From assembly GCA_007129145.1 (NCBI GenBank), contig SKWC01000377.1, positions 1 through 9,596 of the forward strand: a stretch of 9,596 nt of DNA. Reading direction: 5' to 3'. Positions within the stretch are counted from its first letter, which is position 1, and each line of letters begins with the position of its first letter. Shown one piece after another: positions 1 to 6,656 of the stretch. Under the pieces are notes generated by a model that worked only from the letters and a program-made list of their open reading frames with translations, did no database searches and was not told the origin of the DNA. A program made the position numbers and the translations under genes. The DNA is from Rubritepida sp. (lineage in GTDB: Bacteria; Pseudomonadota; Alphaproteobacteria; Acetobacterales; Acetobacteraceae).

Positions 1-36
1 GCACCCGCACCGGCACCCGCACCGGCACCCGCACCG
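1..36 (+). repeat. 12-bp tandem repeat coding for an Ala-Pro linker
   Basis: Three perfect copies of gcacccgcaccg run from the first base of the window, each itself made of two near-identical hexamers. They encode (Ala-Pro)6 between the presumed upstream signal peptide and the mature binding domain. The array may continue beyond the window edge. The unit is a multiple of three, so copy-number changes by slippage would lengthen or shorten the linker without breaking the frame. Confidence 0.9.
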
Positions 37-1023
37 GTCGCCGCGGAGCGGGCACAGCCCGCCCTCGACCCCTCTCCTACGCTGGAGGCGATCCGTGCGC
101 GCGGGCATGTGCTGTGCGGCGTGCATGCCGGGCTGCCCGGCTTCGCCGCGGCCGATGCGGAGGGCCGCTGGAGCGGCTTCGAGGTGGATCTGTGCCGCGC
201 GGTGGCCATCGCGATCTTCGGCGCCGAGGAGGATCGGCTGCGCTTCGTGCCGCTCACCGCCGAAGCCCGCTTCGCCGCGCTGCGCGCCGGCGAGGTGGAC
301 ATGCTGATGCGCGGCACCGCCCTGACCTTCGGGCGCGATGTGACCCTGGGCTTGGACTTCCCGCTGGTCACCTTCCATGACGGCCAGGGCTTCATGCTGC
401 GGGCCGCGCTGGGGCTGGAGAACGCGGCGCAACTCGATGGCGCGCGCATCTGCGTGCAGGCGGGCACAGACGGGCAGGCCATCCTCGCGGAATGGGCCGC
501 CGAGAACCGGCTGAACATCCGCTCCGTCGCCATCGAGCGCCTTGAGGCGACGGTGCAGGCCTATGCGGGCAATCGCTGCGACGCGATCTCGGCGCCGATC
601 GCCACGCTCGCGGCGATGCGCGCCCTGCTGCCGGAACCCGCGGCGCACCGCATCCTGCCCCAGGTCATCAGCATCGAGCCTCAGGGGCCCGCGCTGCGCC
701 AGGAGGACCAGCGCTTCGCCGACCTCGTGCGCTGGGTGCTGCTCGGCCTGATCGCCGCCGAGGAGCTGGGCATCACCGCCGCGGAGGCCGCCGCGATGCG
801 CGAGAACGACCCGCGCCCCGCGGTGCGCCGCCTGCTCGGCGCCGAGAACGGCTTCGGACCCGCGCTCGGCCTGGATACCGGGGTGATGCTCGCGGTGCTG
901 ACCCGGCTCGGGAATTATGGCGAGATCTACGAGCGCAACCTCGCGCCGCTGGGGCTGCAGCGCGGGCGCAACGCGCTGTGGACGCAGCCGGGGGGGCTGA
1001 TGTTCGCGCCCCCGCTGCGCTGA
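1..1023 (+). CDS. AapJ/BztA-like amino-acid ABC transporter substrate-binding protein (5' end outside window)
   Basis: Periplasmic receptor of the general L-amino-acid ABC uptake family (AapJ/BztA), which hands polar amino acids to an AapQMP-type permease. The frame is open from base 1, so the true start and signal peptide lie upstream; 340 codons are visible. Codons 1-12 are an Ala-Pro repeat, followed by a Pro-rich linker, then the bilobed binding domain beginning near TLEAIRARGHVLCGV (codons 27-41). Family hallmarks seen: CGVHAGLPGF, VDLCRAVAIAIFG, PLTAEARFAALRAGEVDML, DGQGF, VISIEPQGPA, and the C-terminal YGEIYERNL and GGLMFAPP. Segments that are usually conserved around the ligand differ: GTALTFGRD in place of roughly NTTWTLSRD, and a SAPIATL stretch where TTDRSGL is usual. 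No permease or ATPase gene follows; kup comes 12 bases later. Family membership is secure. Amino-acid transport as its actual role is less sure. A GTG at 109 is an internal codon, not the start. Confidence 0.88.
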   Translation, partial: APAPAPAPAPAPVAAERAQPALDPSPTLEAIRARGHVLCGVHAGLPGFAAADAEGRWSGFEVDLCRAVAIAIFGAEEDRLRFVPLTAEARFAALRAGEVDMLMRGTALTFGRDVTLGLDFPLVTFHDGQGFMLRAALGLENAAQLDGARICVQAGTDGQAILAEWAAENRLNIRSVAIERLEATVQAYAGNRCDAISAPIATLAAMRALLPEPAAHRILPQVISIEPQGPALRQEDQRFADLVRWVLLGLIAAEELGITAAEAAAMRENDPRPAVRRLLGAENGFGPALGLDTGVMLAVLTRLGNYGEIYERNLAPLGLQRGRNALWTQPGGLMFAPPLR

Positions 1024-1035
1024 GGCCGAACCGCC

Positions 1036-2919
1036 ATGACCACGCAACACGGCCAGGCCCCGCTGCGCGCCGCCGCGGTGATCGGCGCGCTCGGCGTCGT
1101 CTATGGCGATATCGGCACAAGCCCGCTCTACACCATCCGCGCCTCGCTGTTCTTCGTGGTGGGCGACGGGCCGATCACGGCCACGGCCGTGCTGGGCATC
1201 CTCAGCCTGATCTTCTGGTCGCTGCTGCTGATCGTGACCATCAAGTACATCGGCTTCATCGTGCGCGCCGACAACCGCGGCGAGGGCGGGATCATCTCGC
1301 TCACCGCGCTCGCGCTGCGGGCCCTTCCGGAAGGCTCGCGGCTGCGTCGGCCGGCGATCCTGATCGGCATCGGCGGGGCCAGTCTGTTCTTCAGCGACGG
1401 CATGGTCACCCCCGCCATCTCGGTGCTGGCGGCGGTGGAGGGGCTGCGCGTCGTCTCGCCGGTGTTCACGCCGCTGGTGCTGCCGCTCGTGCTGGTGATC
1501 TTGCTCGCGCTGTTCCTCGCGCAGTCGCGCGGCACGGGCCGGATGGGCATGGTCTTCGGGCCGATCACCGGCTTCTGGTTCCTGGTGCTGGCGCTGCTGG
1601 GCGGCTGGCAGATCATCCTGAACCCGACGGTGCTGGCGGCACTCTCGCCGCATTACGCGCTGGGCTTCGTGCTGGAGAACCCGCTGGTCGCCTTCATCGG
1701 CCTGGGCGCCGTGGTGCTGGCGGTCACGGGCGGCGAGGCGCTGTATGCGGACATGGGCCATTTCGGGCGGCAGCCGATCCGCTTCGCCTGGCTGTTCATC
1801 GTGCTGCCCGCGCTGCTGCTGAACTATTTCGGCCAGGGCGCGCTGCTGCTGGCCGACCCCACCGCCATCGAGAACCCGTTCTTCCTGCTGGCGCCCGATT
1901 TCCTGCGCCTGCCGCTGGTGCTGCTGGCGACGGTCGCAACCGTGATCGCCAGCCAGGCGATGATCTCGGGCGCCTTCTCGGTCGGGCGGCAGTGCGTGCA
2001 GCTCGGTTTGCTGCCGCGGCTGGTGGTGCGGCACACCTCCGCCACCACCGAGGGGCAGATCTACCTGCCGCAGGTGAACTTCATCCTGCTCGCGGGGGTG
2101 ATCATGCTGGTGCTCGGCTTCCGCTCCTCCGATGCGCTGGGCCAGGTCTATGGCATCGCGGTCACCGGCACCTTCGTCTGCACCAGCCTGCTGGCCATCC
2201 TGGTGTTCTGGCGGCATTTCGGCTGGCCGCTGTGGCTGGCGCTGCCGCTGTTCGGCGGCTTCCTGTTGATCGACCTGACCTTCTTCGCCGCCAACCTGCT
2301 GAAGGTGCCCGATGGGGGCTATTTCCCGGTGCTGATGGCCGCCGCCCTGTTCCTGCTGATGACCAGCTGGCAGCGCGGGCGCGACCTGCTCTTCGCGCGC
2401 TTCCGCCAGGAGGGGCTGCCGCTGCGCTCCTTCATCGCGCGCCTGCCGCAGTCGCGGGTGGTGCGGGTGCCGGGCATCGCGGTTTTCATGACCAGCCAGG
2501 CCGACTACCTGCCCGGCGCGCTGCTGCACAACCTCAAGCACAACAAGGTGCTGCATGAGAGGGTCCTGTTCGTCACCGTGCTGAGCGAGACCATCCCCAC
2601 CATCGCCGAGGACCGCCGCACCGAGGTCGAGGAGCTGGCGCCGGGCATCCACCGCGTCACCCTGCGCTACGGCTTCCAGGAAAGCCCGGACATCCCGCGC
2701 GAGCTTGAATCGCTGAACGGCATGGGCGTCACCTTCGAGGGCTTCCAGGCCAGCTACTTCCTGGGCCGCGAAACCATCGTGGCGGCGGCCGTTCCGCGCA
2801 TGTCGCGCTGGCGGCAGTGGCTGTTCACGCTGATGAGCCGCAACGCCGTGCCGGCGACCGAATTCTTCCGCATCCCCTCCGACCGGGTGGTGGAGCTGGG
2901 TGTTCGGGTGGCCATCTGA
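1036..2919 (+). CDS. kup: KUP-family potassium uptake protein
   Basis: Inner-membrane K+ uptake protein of the Kup/HAK/KT family, which imports K+ most likely in symport with H+. The 627-residue length matches the family (about 620-630). The N-terminal signature YGDIGTSPLY lies at residues 23-32. A long hydrophobic region with about 12 membrane segments follows to roughly residue 450, including RADNRGEGG, the FFSDGMVTPAISVLAAVEGL block and GGEALYADMGHFG. A soluble C-terminal domain ends in the usual MSRNA / FFRIPSDRVVELG pattern. The ATG at 1036 is chosen because the signature sits at the expected distance from it; a GAGG (1022-1025), overlapping the stop of the preceding gene, lies 10 bases upstream. 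The 12-base gap to that gene and 4-base gap to plsC suggest co-transcription. No frameshift or missing motif was seen. Confidence 0.97.
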   Translation: MTTQHGQAPLRAAAVIGALGVVYGDIGTSPLYTIRASLFFVVGDGPITATAVLGILSLIFWSLLLIVTIKYIGFIVRADNRGEGGIISLTALALRALPEGSRLRRPAILIGIGGASLFFSDGMVTPAISVLAAVEGLRVVSPVFTPLVLPLVLVILLALFLAQSRGTGRMGMVFGPITGFWFLVLALLGGWQIILNPTVLAALSPHYALGFVLENPLVAFIGLGAVVLAVTGGEALYADMGHFGRQPIRFAWLFIVLPALLLNYFGQGALLLADPTAIENPFFLLAPDFLRLPLVLLATVATVIASQAMISGAFSVGRQCVQLGLLPRLVVRHTSATTEGQIYLPQVNFILLAGVIMLVLGFRSSDALGQVYGIAVTGTFVCTSLLAILVFWRHFGWPLWLALPLFGGFLLIDLTFFAANLLKVPDGGYFPVLMAAALFLLMTSWQRGRDLLFARFRQEGLPLRSFIARLPQSRVVRVPGIAVFMTSQADYLPGALLHNLKHNKVLHERVLFVTVLSETIPTIAEDRRTEVEELAPGIHRVTLRYGFQESPDIPRELESLNGMGVTFEGFQASYFLGRETIVAAAVPRMSRWRQWLFTLMSRNAVPATEFFRIPSDRVVELGVRVAI

Positions 2920-2923
2920 ACCC

Positions 2924-3628
2924 ATGCTGGTGCTGCTGCGCTCGGCGCTGTTCAACGCCTTCTTCTTCGGCTTCACGGCGCTTGTCGCCGTCCTGGCCGT
3001 GCCGCTGCTGCTGCTGCCGCCGGCGGCGCTGCGGCACGCCAGCCGCCTGTGGGCGCAGGGCGTGCTGGGCGGGCTGCGGCTGCTGGCCGGTGTGCGTCTG
3101 CGCATCGAGGGCGCCGAGCACATGCCCCGCGACGGGGCGGCGCTGCTGGCCTCCAAGCACCAATCGGCCTTCGACACCATCGCCTGGCTCGCGCTGCTGC
3201 CCAGGCCCGCCTATGTGCTGAAGGCCGAGTTGCTGCGCATCCCGCTCTATGGCTGGCATGCCCGCCACATGGGGATGATCGGGGTGGACCGCGCGGGGGG
3301 CGCGCAGGCCATGCGCGGGATGATGCGCGCGGCGCGCGACGCCGCCGCGCGGGGGGCGCAGATCATCATCTTCCCCGAGGGCACCCGCGTCCCGCCCGGC
3401 GCAAGGCGGCCGCTGCAGCCCGGGGTGGTGGCGCTGGGGGCGGCGACCGGCCTGCCGGTGATCCCGGTCGCCACCAACAGCGGCCGCCACTGGGGCCGCC
3501 GCGCCTTCCGCAAGCATCCGGGCGAGATCGTGATCCGCCTGCTGCCCCCCCTGCCCGCCGGCCTGCCGCGCGAGGCGCTGCTGTCGCGGCTGGACGCCGC
3601 CATCGAAGACGGCCAGCGCGGGCTGTGA
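2924..3628 (+). CDS. plsC: 1-acyl-sn-glycerol-3-phosphate acyltransferase (PlsC family)
   Basis: Predicted to transfer an acyl chain to the sn-2 position of lysophosphatidic acid, giving phosphatidic acid for membrane lipid synthesis, at the cytoplasmic face of the inner membrane. The 234-residue product starts with a hydrophobic stretch (about residues 5-32, likely membrane anchor). It carries the catalytic HX4D motif as H79-QSAF-D84 and the substrate-binding FPEGTR motif at 150-155, and a later block GLPVIPVATNSG also fits the family. I chose the ATG at 2924, four bases after the kup stop. A GTG at 2900 would add eight residues (MFGWPSEP) and overlap kup, which is less likely. Alphaproteobacteria often carry several PlsC paralogues, including lyso-ornithine-lipid acyltransferases, so the exact acceptor is not certain. 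Confidence 0.9.
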   Translation: MLVLLRSALFNAFFFGFTALVAVLAVPLLLLPPAALRHASRLWAQGVLGGLRLLAGVRLRIEGAEHMPRDGAALLASKHQSAFDTIAWLALLPRPAYVLKAELLRIPLYGWHARHMGMIGVDRAGGAQAMRGMMRAARDAAARGAQIIIFPEGTRVPPGARRPLQPGVVALGAATGLPVIPVATNSGRHWGRRAFRKHPGEIVIRLLPPLPAGLPREALLSRLDAAIEDGQRGL

Positions 3629-3636
3629 ATCAGCCC
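3620..3636. terminator. Possible bidirectional hairpin over two convergent stop codons
   Basis: GGGCTG (3620-3625), a 5-base loop TGAAT, and CAGCCC (3631-3636) form a perfect 6-bp stem. The loop and the edge of the right arm contain the plsC stop (TGA, 3626-3628) and, on the other strand, the stop of the methyltransferase gene (TCA, 3630-3632). Only one base separates the two genes, so this hairpin is the only visible candidate for ending either transcript. Neither strand has a U-tract after the stem, so intrinsic termination is not assured. Confidence 0.35.
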
Positions 3637-4535
3637 TGGATGGGCGCAAGCCGCGCGAAGGTCAGCTCGTGCTTGTTGTGCGCGCCATGGAACAGCACCG
3701 CCCCCGGAATGGCGGCGAAAGCGGCGGCGGCCTCGTGGTCCGTCCCGCCCTGGAACTTCACGGTGCAGACGATGCTGCGCGCCGCGGGCAGCCAGCGTTC
3801 CACCAGCCGCAGCAGCCGCGCAGGGTAGCAGATCACGTCGCTGAACAGCCAGTCCACGGGCTCCGGCGGCAGGGCGAAGGCGCTCTCCTGCCGCCAGTCC
3901 ACGCCGGGCATGGCGGCCACGCGCGGATCGAGCGGCGCCTTGTCCACCGCCGTGACCCGCGCGCCCAGCCGCGCCAGCGCCCAGGTCCAGCCGCCGGGGG
4001 ATGCGCCGAGGTCCAGGCAGGCCTCGCCCGGCGCGGGATGCCGCCCCAGCCGCGTCAGCGCCTCCCACAGCTTGAGATAGGCGCGCGAGGGCGGGCCCTC
4101 GCGGTCCTCGACGAAGCGCGGGGCGCCGCCCGGGAAGGGCGATGACTTGGTGGGCGAGGCGAGGATGGTCTCCGCCTCCAGCATGCACCAGCCGCCCAGG
4201 TGCGAGGCCGGCGCGGGCTCGGGGAAGACCAGGGCCGCGGCCTTCACCGGCGGCAGGCGCGCTTCGATCAGCGCGGCGCGGCGGTGGTGCAGCCCGGGCA
4301 CCAGGGACCAGTTGCGCTGGATGGCGCGCAGACCATCCGCGGCCAGCTTGATGGAGGGCGCGGGGATCTCGCGCGGGGCGTCCCAGACATCCAGCGCCCA
4401 GGCGGCCCGGCGCGGCGGGTCGGGCGAGAGCGCCAGCGGCCCGCGCCAAGCGGTGACGCCGACACCCAGCCGCGCCAACTCCTCCTCCAGCGGCGCCTCA
4501 TAGCCCGAATGCGCCAGATAGGCCGCGCCGATCAT
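3630..4535 (-). CDS. RlmM/FtsJ-like 23S rRNA 2'-O-ribose methyltransferase
   Basis: SAM-dependent RNA ribose methyltransferase resembling RlmM, which methylates the 2'-O of C2498 in E. coli 23S rRNA. The 301-residue product has a less conserved N-terminal part (1-145, where RlmM has RNA-binding domains) and a C-terminal RrmJ/FtsJ Rossmann domain. The SAM-binding loop DLGASPGGW is at 175-183, followed by AVDKAPL. All four members of the K-D-K-E catalytic tetrad appear: K155 (SRAYLK), D233 (FSDVICYP), K260 (TVKFQGG) and E290 (NKHELTF). It is shorter than E. coli RlmM (about 366 residues), consistent with a trimmed N-terminal region. The ATG overlaps the stop of the DUF423 gene (shared bases 4532-4535), suggesting translational coupling. 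The target nucleotide is inferred from the family, so I give no gene symbol. Confidence 0.82.
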   Translation of the reverse strand: MIGAAYLAHSGYEAPLEEELARLGVGVTAWRGPLALSPDPPRRAAWALDVWDAPREIPAPSIKLAADGLRAIQRNWSLVPGLHHRRAALIEARLPPVKAAALVFPEPAPASHLGGWCMLEAETILASPTKSSPFPGGAPRFVEDREGPPSRAYLKLWEALTRLGRHPAPGEACLDLGASPGGWTWALARLGARVTAVDKAPLDPRVAAMPGVDWRQESAFALPPEPVDWLFSDVICYPARLLRLVERWLPAARSIVCTVKFQGGTDHEAAAAFAAIPGAVLFHGAHNKHELTFARLAPIQG

Positions 4536-4876
4536 CGCGAGGGGCGCAGCGCCAGCCCCGCGACCCAGATCCAGCCCGCGATCATCAGCACCCCGCCGGT
4601 CGGCGCCATCGGGCCGAACGAAATGCCGAGGGGGCCGGCCAGCAGCACAGCGACGGCGAACAGCGCGGCGCCCAGCCCGATCAGCGCCGCGGCCACATGC
4701 CCCGCGCCACGGTTCCAGATGGCGAGCGCCAGCAGCGCCGGCGCCTGCCAGCCCAGGATCATGGCGACCGCCTGCAGCACATCGCGCTCCATATGGCCGG
4801 CATGGGCGGCCATCGCCGCGAGCAGCACGGCACCCGCACCCGCGAACCCGGCCAGAAGGAAGGAAAGCCTTTGCAT
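4532..4876 (-). CDS. DUF423 family small membrane protein (YgdD-like)
   Basis: A 114-residue integral membrane protein of the DUF423 family, whose function is not established. It has about four hydrophobic segments (near residues 5-25, 34-53, 60-80 and 92-110). Family-like features include a GAVLLAAMAAHAG segment after the first helix (compare the usual GA.GAHGL), a W-Q-A-P-A-L-L-A-L-A helix, and the conserved APTGG turn (91-95) leading into GWIWVAGLAL. I chose the ATG at 4876 (MQRLSFLLAG): the longer in-frame stretch back to 5026 would run deep into nfi and has no membrane-protein or family character. The start is 10 bases after the nfi stop, and the stop overlaps the next gene's ATG, so it is the middle gene of a three-gene operon. 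I see no strong Shine-Dalgarno; coupling to nfi translation may matter. Confidence 0.82.
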   Translation of the reverse strand: MQRLSFLLAGFAGAGAVLLAAMAAHAGHMERDVLQAVAMILGWQAPALLALAIWNRGAGHVAAALIGLGAALFAVAVLLAGPLGISFGPMAPTGGVLMIAGWIWVAGLALRPSR

Positions 4877-4886
4877 GGGGGCAGGC

Positions 4887-5549
4887 TTAGCCCGCCTCGC
4901 CCCGGCGCACCATCGCCGCCCATTCATGCGCGAGCCGTGTGGGCTCGGGCAGGCGGTAGCCGCGCGCGGTGGCGCGCACCCAATCCAGCGCGGTCGCGAG
5001 GGCGATGCGGTGCCCGATCGAGACATGCAGCGGGTTGGCGCGCGCCCGCGTCCGCAGCAGCGCGCCCACCACCTCGCCGCGGTCCAGCAGCATCTGGACC
5101 GCGCCCGGCTCCGGCCCGAGCGGCGCGGCGGGCTGCCCCACCAGCCGCGACTTGGCGACGCCGATGGCGGGCAGGTCCAGCGTGACGCCCAGGTGGCAGG
5201 CGATGCCGCAGCGGCGCGGATGCGCGATCCCCTGCCCGTCCACCAGCAGCAGGTCCGGGCGCGCGGGCAGCTTCCCGAGCGCCGCGAGGATGGCGGGCAT
5301 CTCGCGGAAGGCCAGCAGCCCGGTGCGGTAGGGCATGGGCGCGGGCAGGCTGGCGCCGGCGCGGGCGATCACCTCGAGCCCCGGCCAGGAGAGCAGCACC
5401 ACCGCCGCATGGACCAGCCCCGCGGGGTCGAAGCGCGAGGCGGAGACATCCACCCCCGCGACGCGCCGCACCGGGCCCAGCGCATCGGCGCGGATCACCC
5501 GTGCCGCAAGCGCCGACTGCTCGGCCCGCAGCGCCGCCGCATCAGCCAT
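4887..5549 (-). CDS. nfi: Endonuclease V (deoxyinosine 3' endonuclease)
   Basis: DNA repair enzyme that nicks one phosphodiester 3' of deaminated purines such as deoxyinosine; family members can also cut inosine-containing RNA. The 220-residue product has the full family pattern: AGVD (D34), the strand-separating wedge PYRTG (73-77, Y74), LLAFRE (E83), LLVDGQGIAHPRR (D104, H110), the GVAKSRL block (K133), and NPLHVSIGHR near the end (H180). The acidic metal ligands D34, E83 and D104 are all present, so it should be active. I chose the ATG at 5549. A TTG at 5561 would add four residues (MRQP) with no clear benefit, and neither start has a strong Shine-Dalgarno. It is the first gene of the minus-strand operon and diverges from the MDR gene across a 76-base spacer. 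Confidence 0.95.
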   Translation of the reverse strand: MADAAALRAEQSALAARVIRADALGPVRRVAGVDVSASRFDPAGLVHAAVVLLSWPGLEVIARAGASLPAPMPYRTGLLAFREMPAILAALGKLPARPDLLLVDGQGIAHPRRCGIACHLGVTLDLPAIGVAKSRLVGQPAAPLGPEPGAVQMLLDRGEVVGALLRTRARANPLHVSIGHRIALATALDWVRATARGYRLPEPTRLAHEWAAMVRRGEAG

Positions 5550-5565
5550 CGGCTGGCGCAACGTC

Positions 5566-5593
5566 TTGCCAAGCGTTCATCTTGGGCTAGCTT
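5566..5593 (+). promoter_or_regulatory. Putative sigma-70-type promoter of the oxidoreductase operon
   Basis: TTGCCA (5566-5571) and TAGCTT (5588-5593) are separated by 16 bases. With the preceding GC, the second element reads GCTAGCTT, close to the GCTANAWC -10 described for alphaproteobacterial housekeeping promoters. It ends 32 bases before the ATG at 5626, leaving room for a short leader with a good Shine-Dalgarno (AGGACAGGA region, about 5611-5619). A CCAAG-N7-CTTGG inverted repeat (5569-5585) fills most of the spacer and could be an operator. Assigned by eye only. Confidence 0.45.
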
Positions 5594-5625
5594 CCGCGCG
5601 ACTTCTGCACAGGACAGGACACATC

Positions 5626-6654
5626 ATGGCTGGAACCATGCGCGCGATGGTTTTGCGCGAACACGGCGATCTCGACAAGCTGCAGGTGGTGGACGACCAC
5701 CCGATGCCGGCGGCCGATGAAGGCCATGTGGTGATCAAGGTCGGCGCCTCCTCCTTCAACTACCACGACGTGTTCACCGTAAAGGGCATGCCCGGCATCA
5801 AGGTGCCCATGCCGGTGGTGATCGGCCTCGACATGGCGGGGGTCATCACCGAGGTCGGCCCCGGCGTGAGCGGCTGGGCCGTGGGCGATCGCGTGCTGGT
5901 CAACCCGCTGAACAAGAAGAAGGGGCTGATGGGCGAGATGCTGGACGGCGGCATGGCGCAGTTCTGCCGCGTCGCCGCCGACCAGCTGATCCGCATGCCC
6001 GACGGCGTGTCCTTTGAGGACGCGGCCTCGCTGCCGGTGGCCTATGGCACGGCGCACCGCATGATCGTGACGCACAACACCATCAAGGCCGGCGACAAGG
6101 TGCTGATCCTGGGTGCGTCGGGCGGGGTGGGCACGGGCTGCGTCATCCTGGCCAAGCAGCTGGGCGCGCATGTCATCGCCTGCGCCGGCTCGGCCGAGAA
6201 GTGCGAGGCCCTGCTGAAGATGGGCGCCGACGAGGCCATCAACTACAACGAGGTGGATTTCTCGAAGTGGGCGGTCGAGAAGTACGGCAAGCCGCAGCGC
6301 CGCAACTATGAGGGCGGGGTGGACGTCGTCATCAACTTCACCGGCGGCGACACCTGGGGCAAGACGCTGCGCTGCGTGAAGCGCGGCGGCAAGATCCTGG
6401 TCTGCGGCGCCACCGCCGGCCACGACCCCAAGGAGGATCTGCGCTACGTCTGGTCCTTCGAGCTGCAGATCATCGGCTCCAACTCCTTCTACGACGACAA
6501 CCTGGCCGCGCTGATGGAGATGATCCAGGACGGGCGCATCAAGCCGGTGCTGGACAAGGTGCTGCCCCTGGAACAGGCCGCCGAGGGGCTGCGCCTGATC
6601 CGCGACCGCGAGGTGCTGGGCAAGGTCGTCGTCACCCCGAACGGAGCCATGTGA
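5626..6654 (+). CDS. Zinc-independent MDR oxidoreductase (alcohol dehydrogenase / quinone oxidoreductase-like)
   Basis: NAD(P)H-dependent oxidoreductase of the medium-chain dehydrogenase/reductase superfamily, 342 residues. It has an N-terminal GroES-like domain (about 1-130) and a Rossmann domain with the cofactor loop GASGGVG at 163-169, followed by ILAKQLGAHVIA and a later CGATAGHDP. The catalytic zinc ligands are missing: the usual Cys position reads F44-N45-Y46-H47-D48 and the usual G-H-E motif reads GLDMAGV. The four-Cys structural zinc lobe is also absent; the insert NPLNKKKGLMGEMLDGGMAQF replaces it. This fits the quinone-oxidoreductase / enoyl-reductase side of the superfamily, not true zinc alcohol dehydrogenases. 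AGGACAGGA 7-15 bases upstream supports the ATG at 5626. It is the first gene of an operon with a thioesterase and an acyl-CoA ligase, so an acyl-CoA or unsaturated intermediate is a plausible substrate. The exact reaction is unknown. Confidence 0.88.
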   Translation: MAGTMRAMVLREHGDLDKLQVVDDHPMPAADEGHVVIKVGASSFNYHDVFTVKGMPGIKVPMPVVIGLDMAGVITEVGPGVSGWAVGDRVLVNPLNKKKGLMGEMLDGGMAQFCRVAADQLIRMPDGVSFEDAASLPVAYGTAHRMIVTHNTIKAGDKVLILGASGGVGTGCVILAKQLGAHVIACAGSAEKCEALLKMGADEAINYNEVDFSKWAVEKYGKPQRRNYEGGVDVVINFTGGDTWGKTLRCVKRGGKILVCGATAGHDPKEDLRYVWSFELQIIGSNSFYDDNLAALMEMIQDGRIKPVLDKVLPLEQAAEGLRLIRDREVLGKVVVTPNGAM

Positions 6655-6656
6655 CC

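Noticed and set aside
1..36. Possible start of a CRISPR array or satellite repeat
   Set aside because: Units are 12 bp, contiguous without spacers, and in frame with the binding-protein gene, so it is a coding repeat.
978..2558. 526-codon open frame on the plus strand overlapping kup
   Set aside because: It is a +1/+2 shadow of kup, rich in Arg/Ala/Gly/Pro with no recognisable domain, as expected in very GC-rich DNA. The kup frame has full family motifs.
3247..4449. 400-codon minus-strand open frame running across the plsC / methyltransferase boundary
   Set aside because: It is out of frame with the methyltransferase and antisense to plsC, both of which have complete catalytic motifs. It has no start context or domain.
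4877..5026. 50-residue N-terminal extension of the DUF423 protein
   Set aside because: The extension is antisense-like sequence inside nfi, Pro/Arg-rich, and precedes a normal membrane-protein start at 4876.
4200..5720. 506-codon plus-strand frame antisense to the nfi operon
   Set aside because: Low-complexity Arg/Ala/Pro/Gln composition without domains. The three minus-strand genes explain the region.
5626..6654. Zinc-dependent alcohol dehydrogenase
   Set aside because: Both the catalytic Cys/His ligand set and the four-Cys structural lobe are absent, so only the broader MDR superfamily call is supported.
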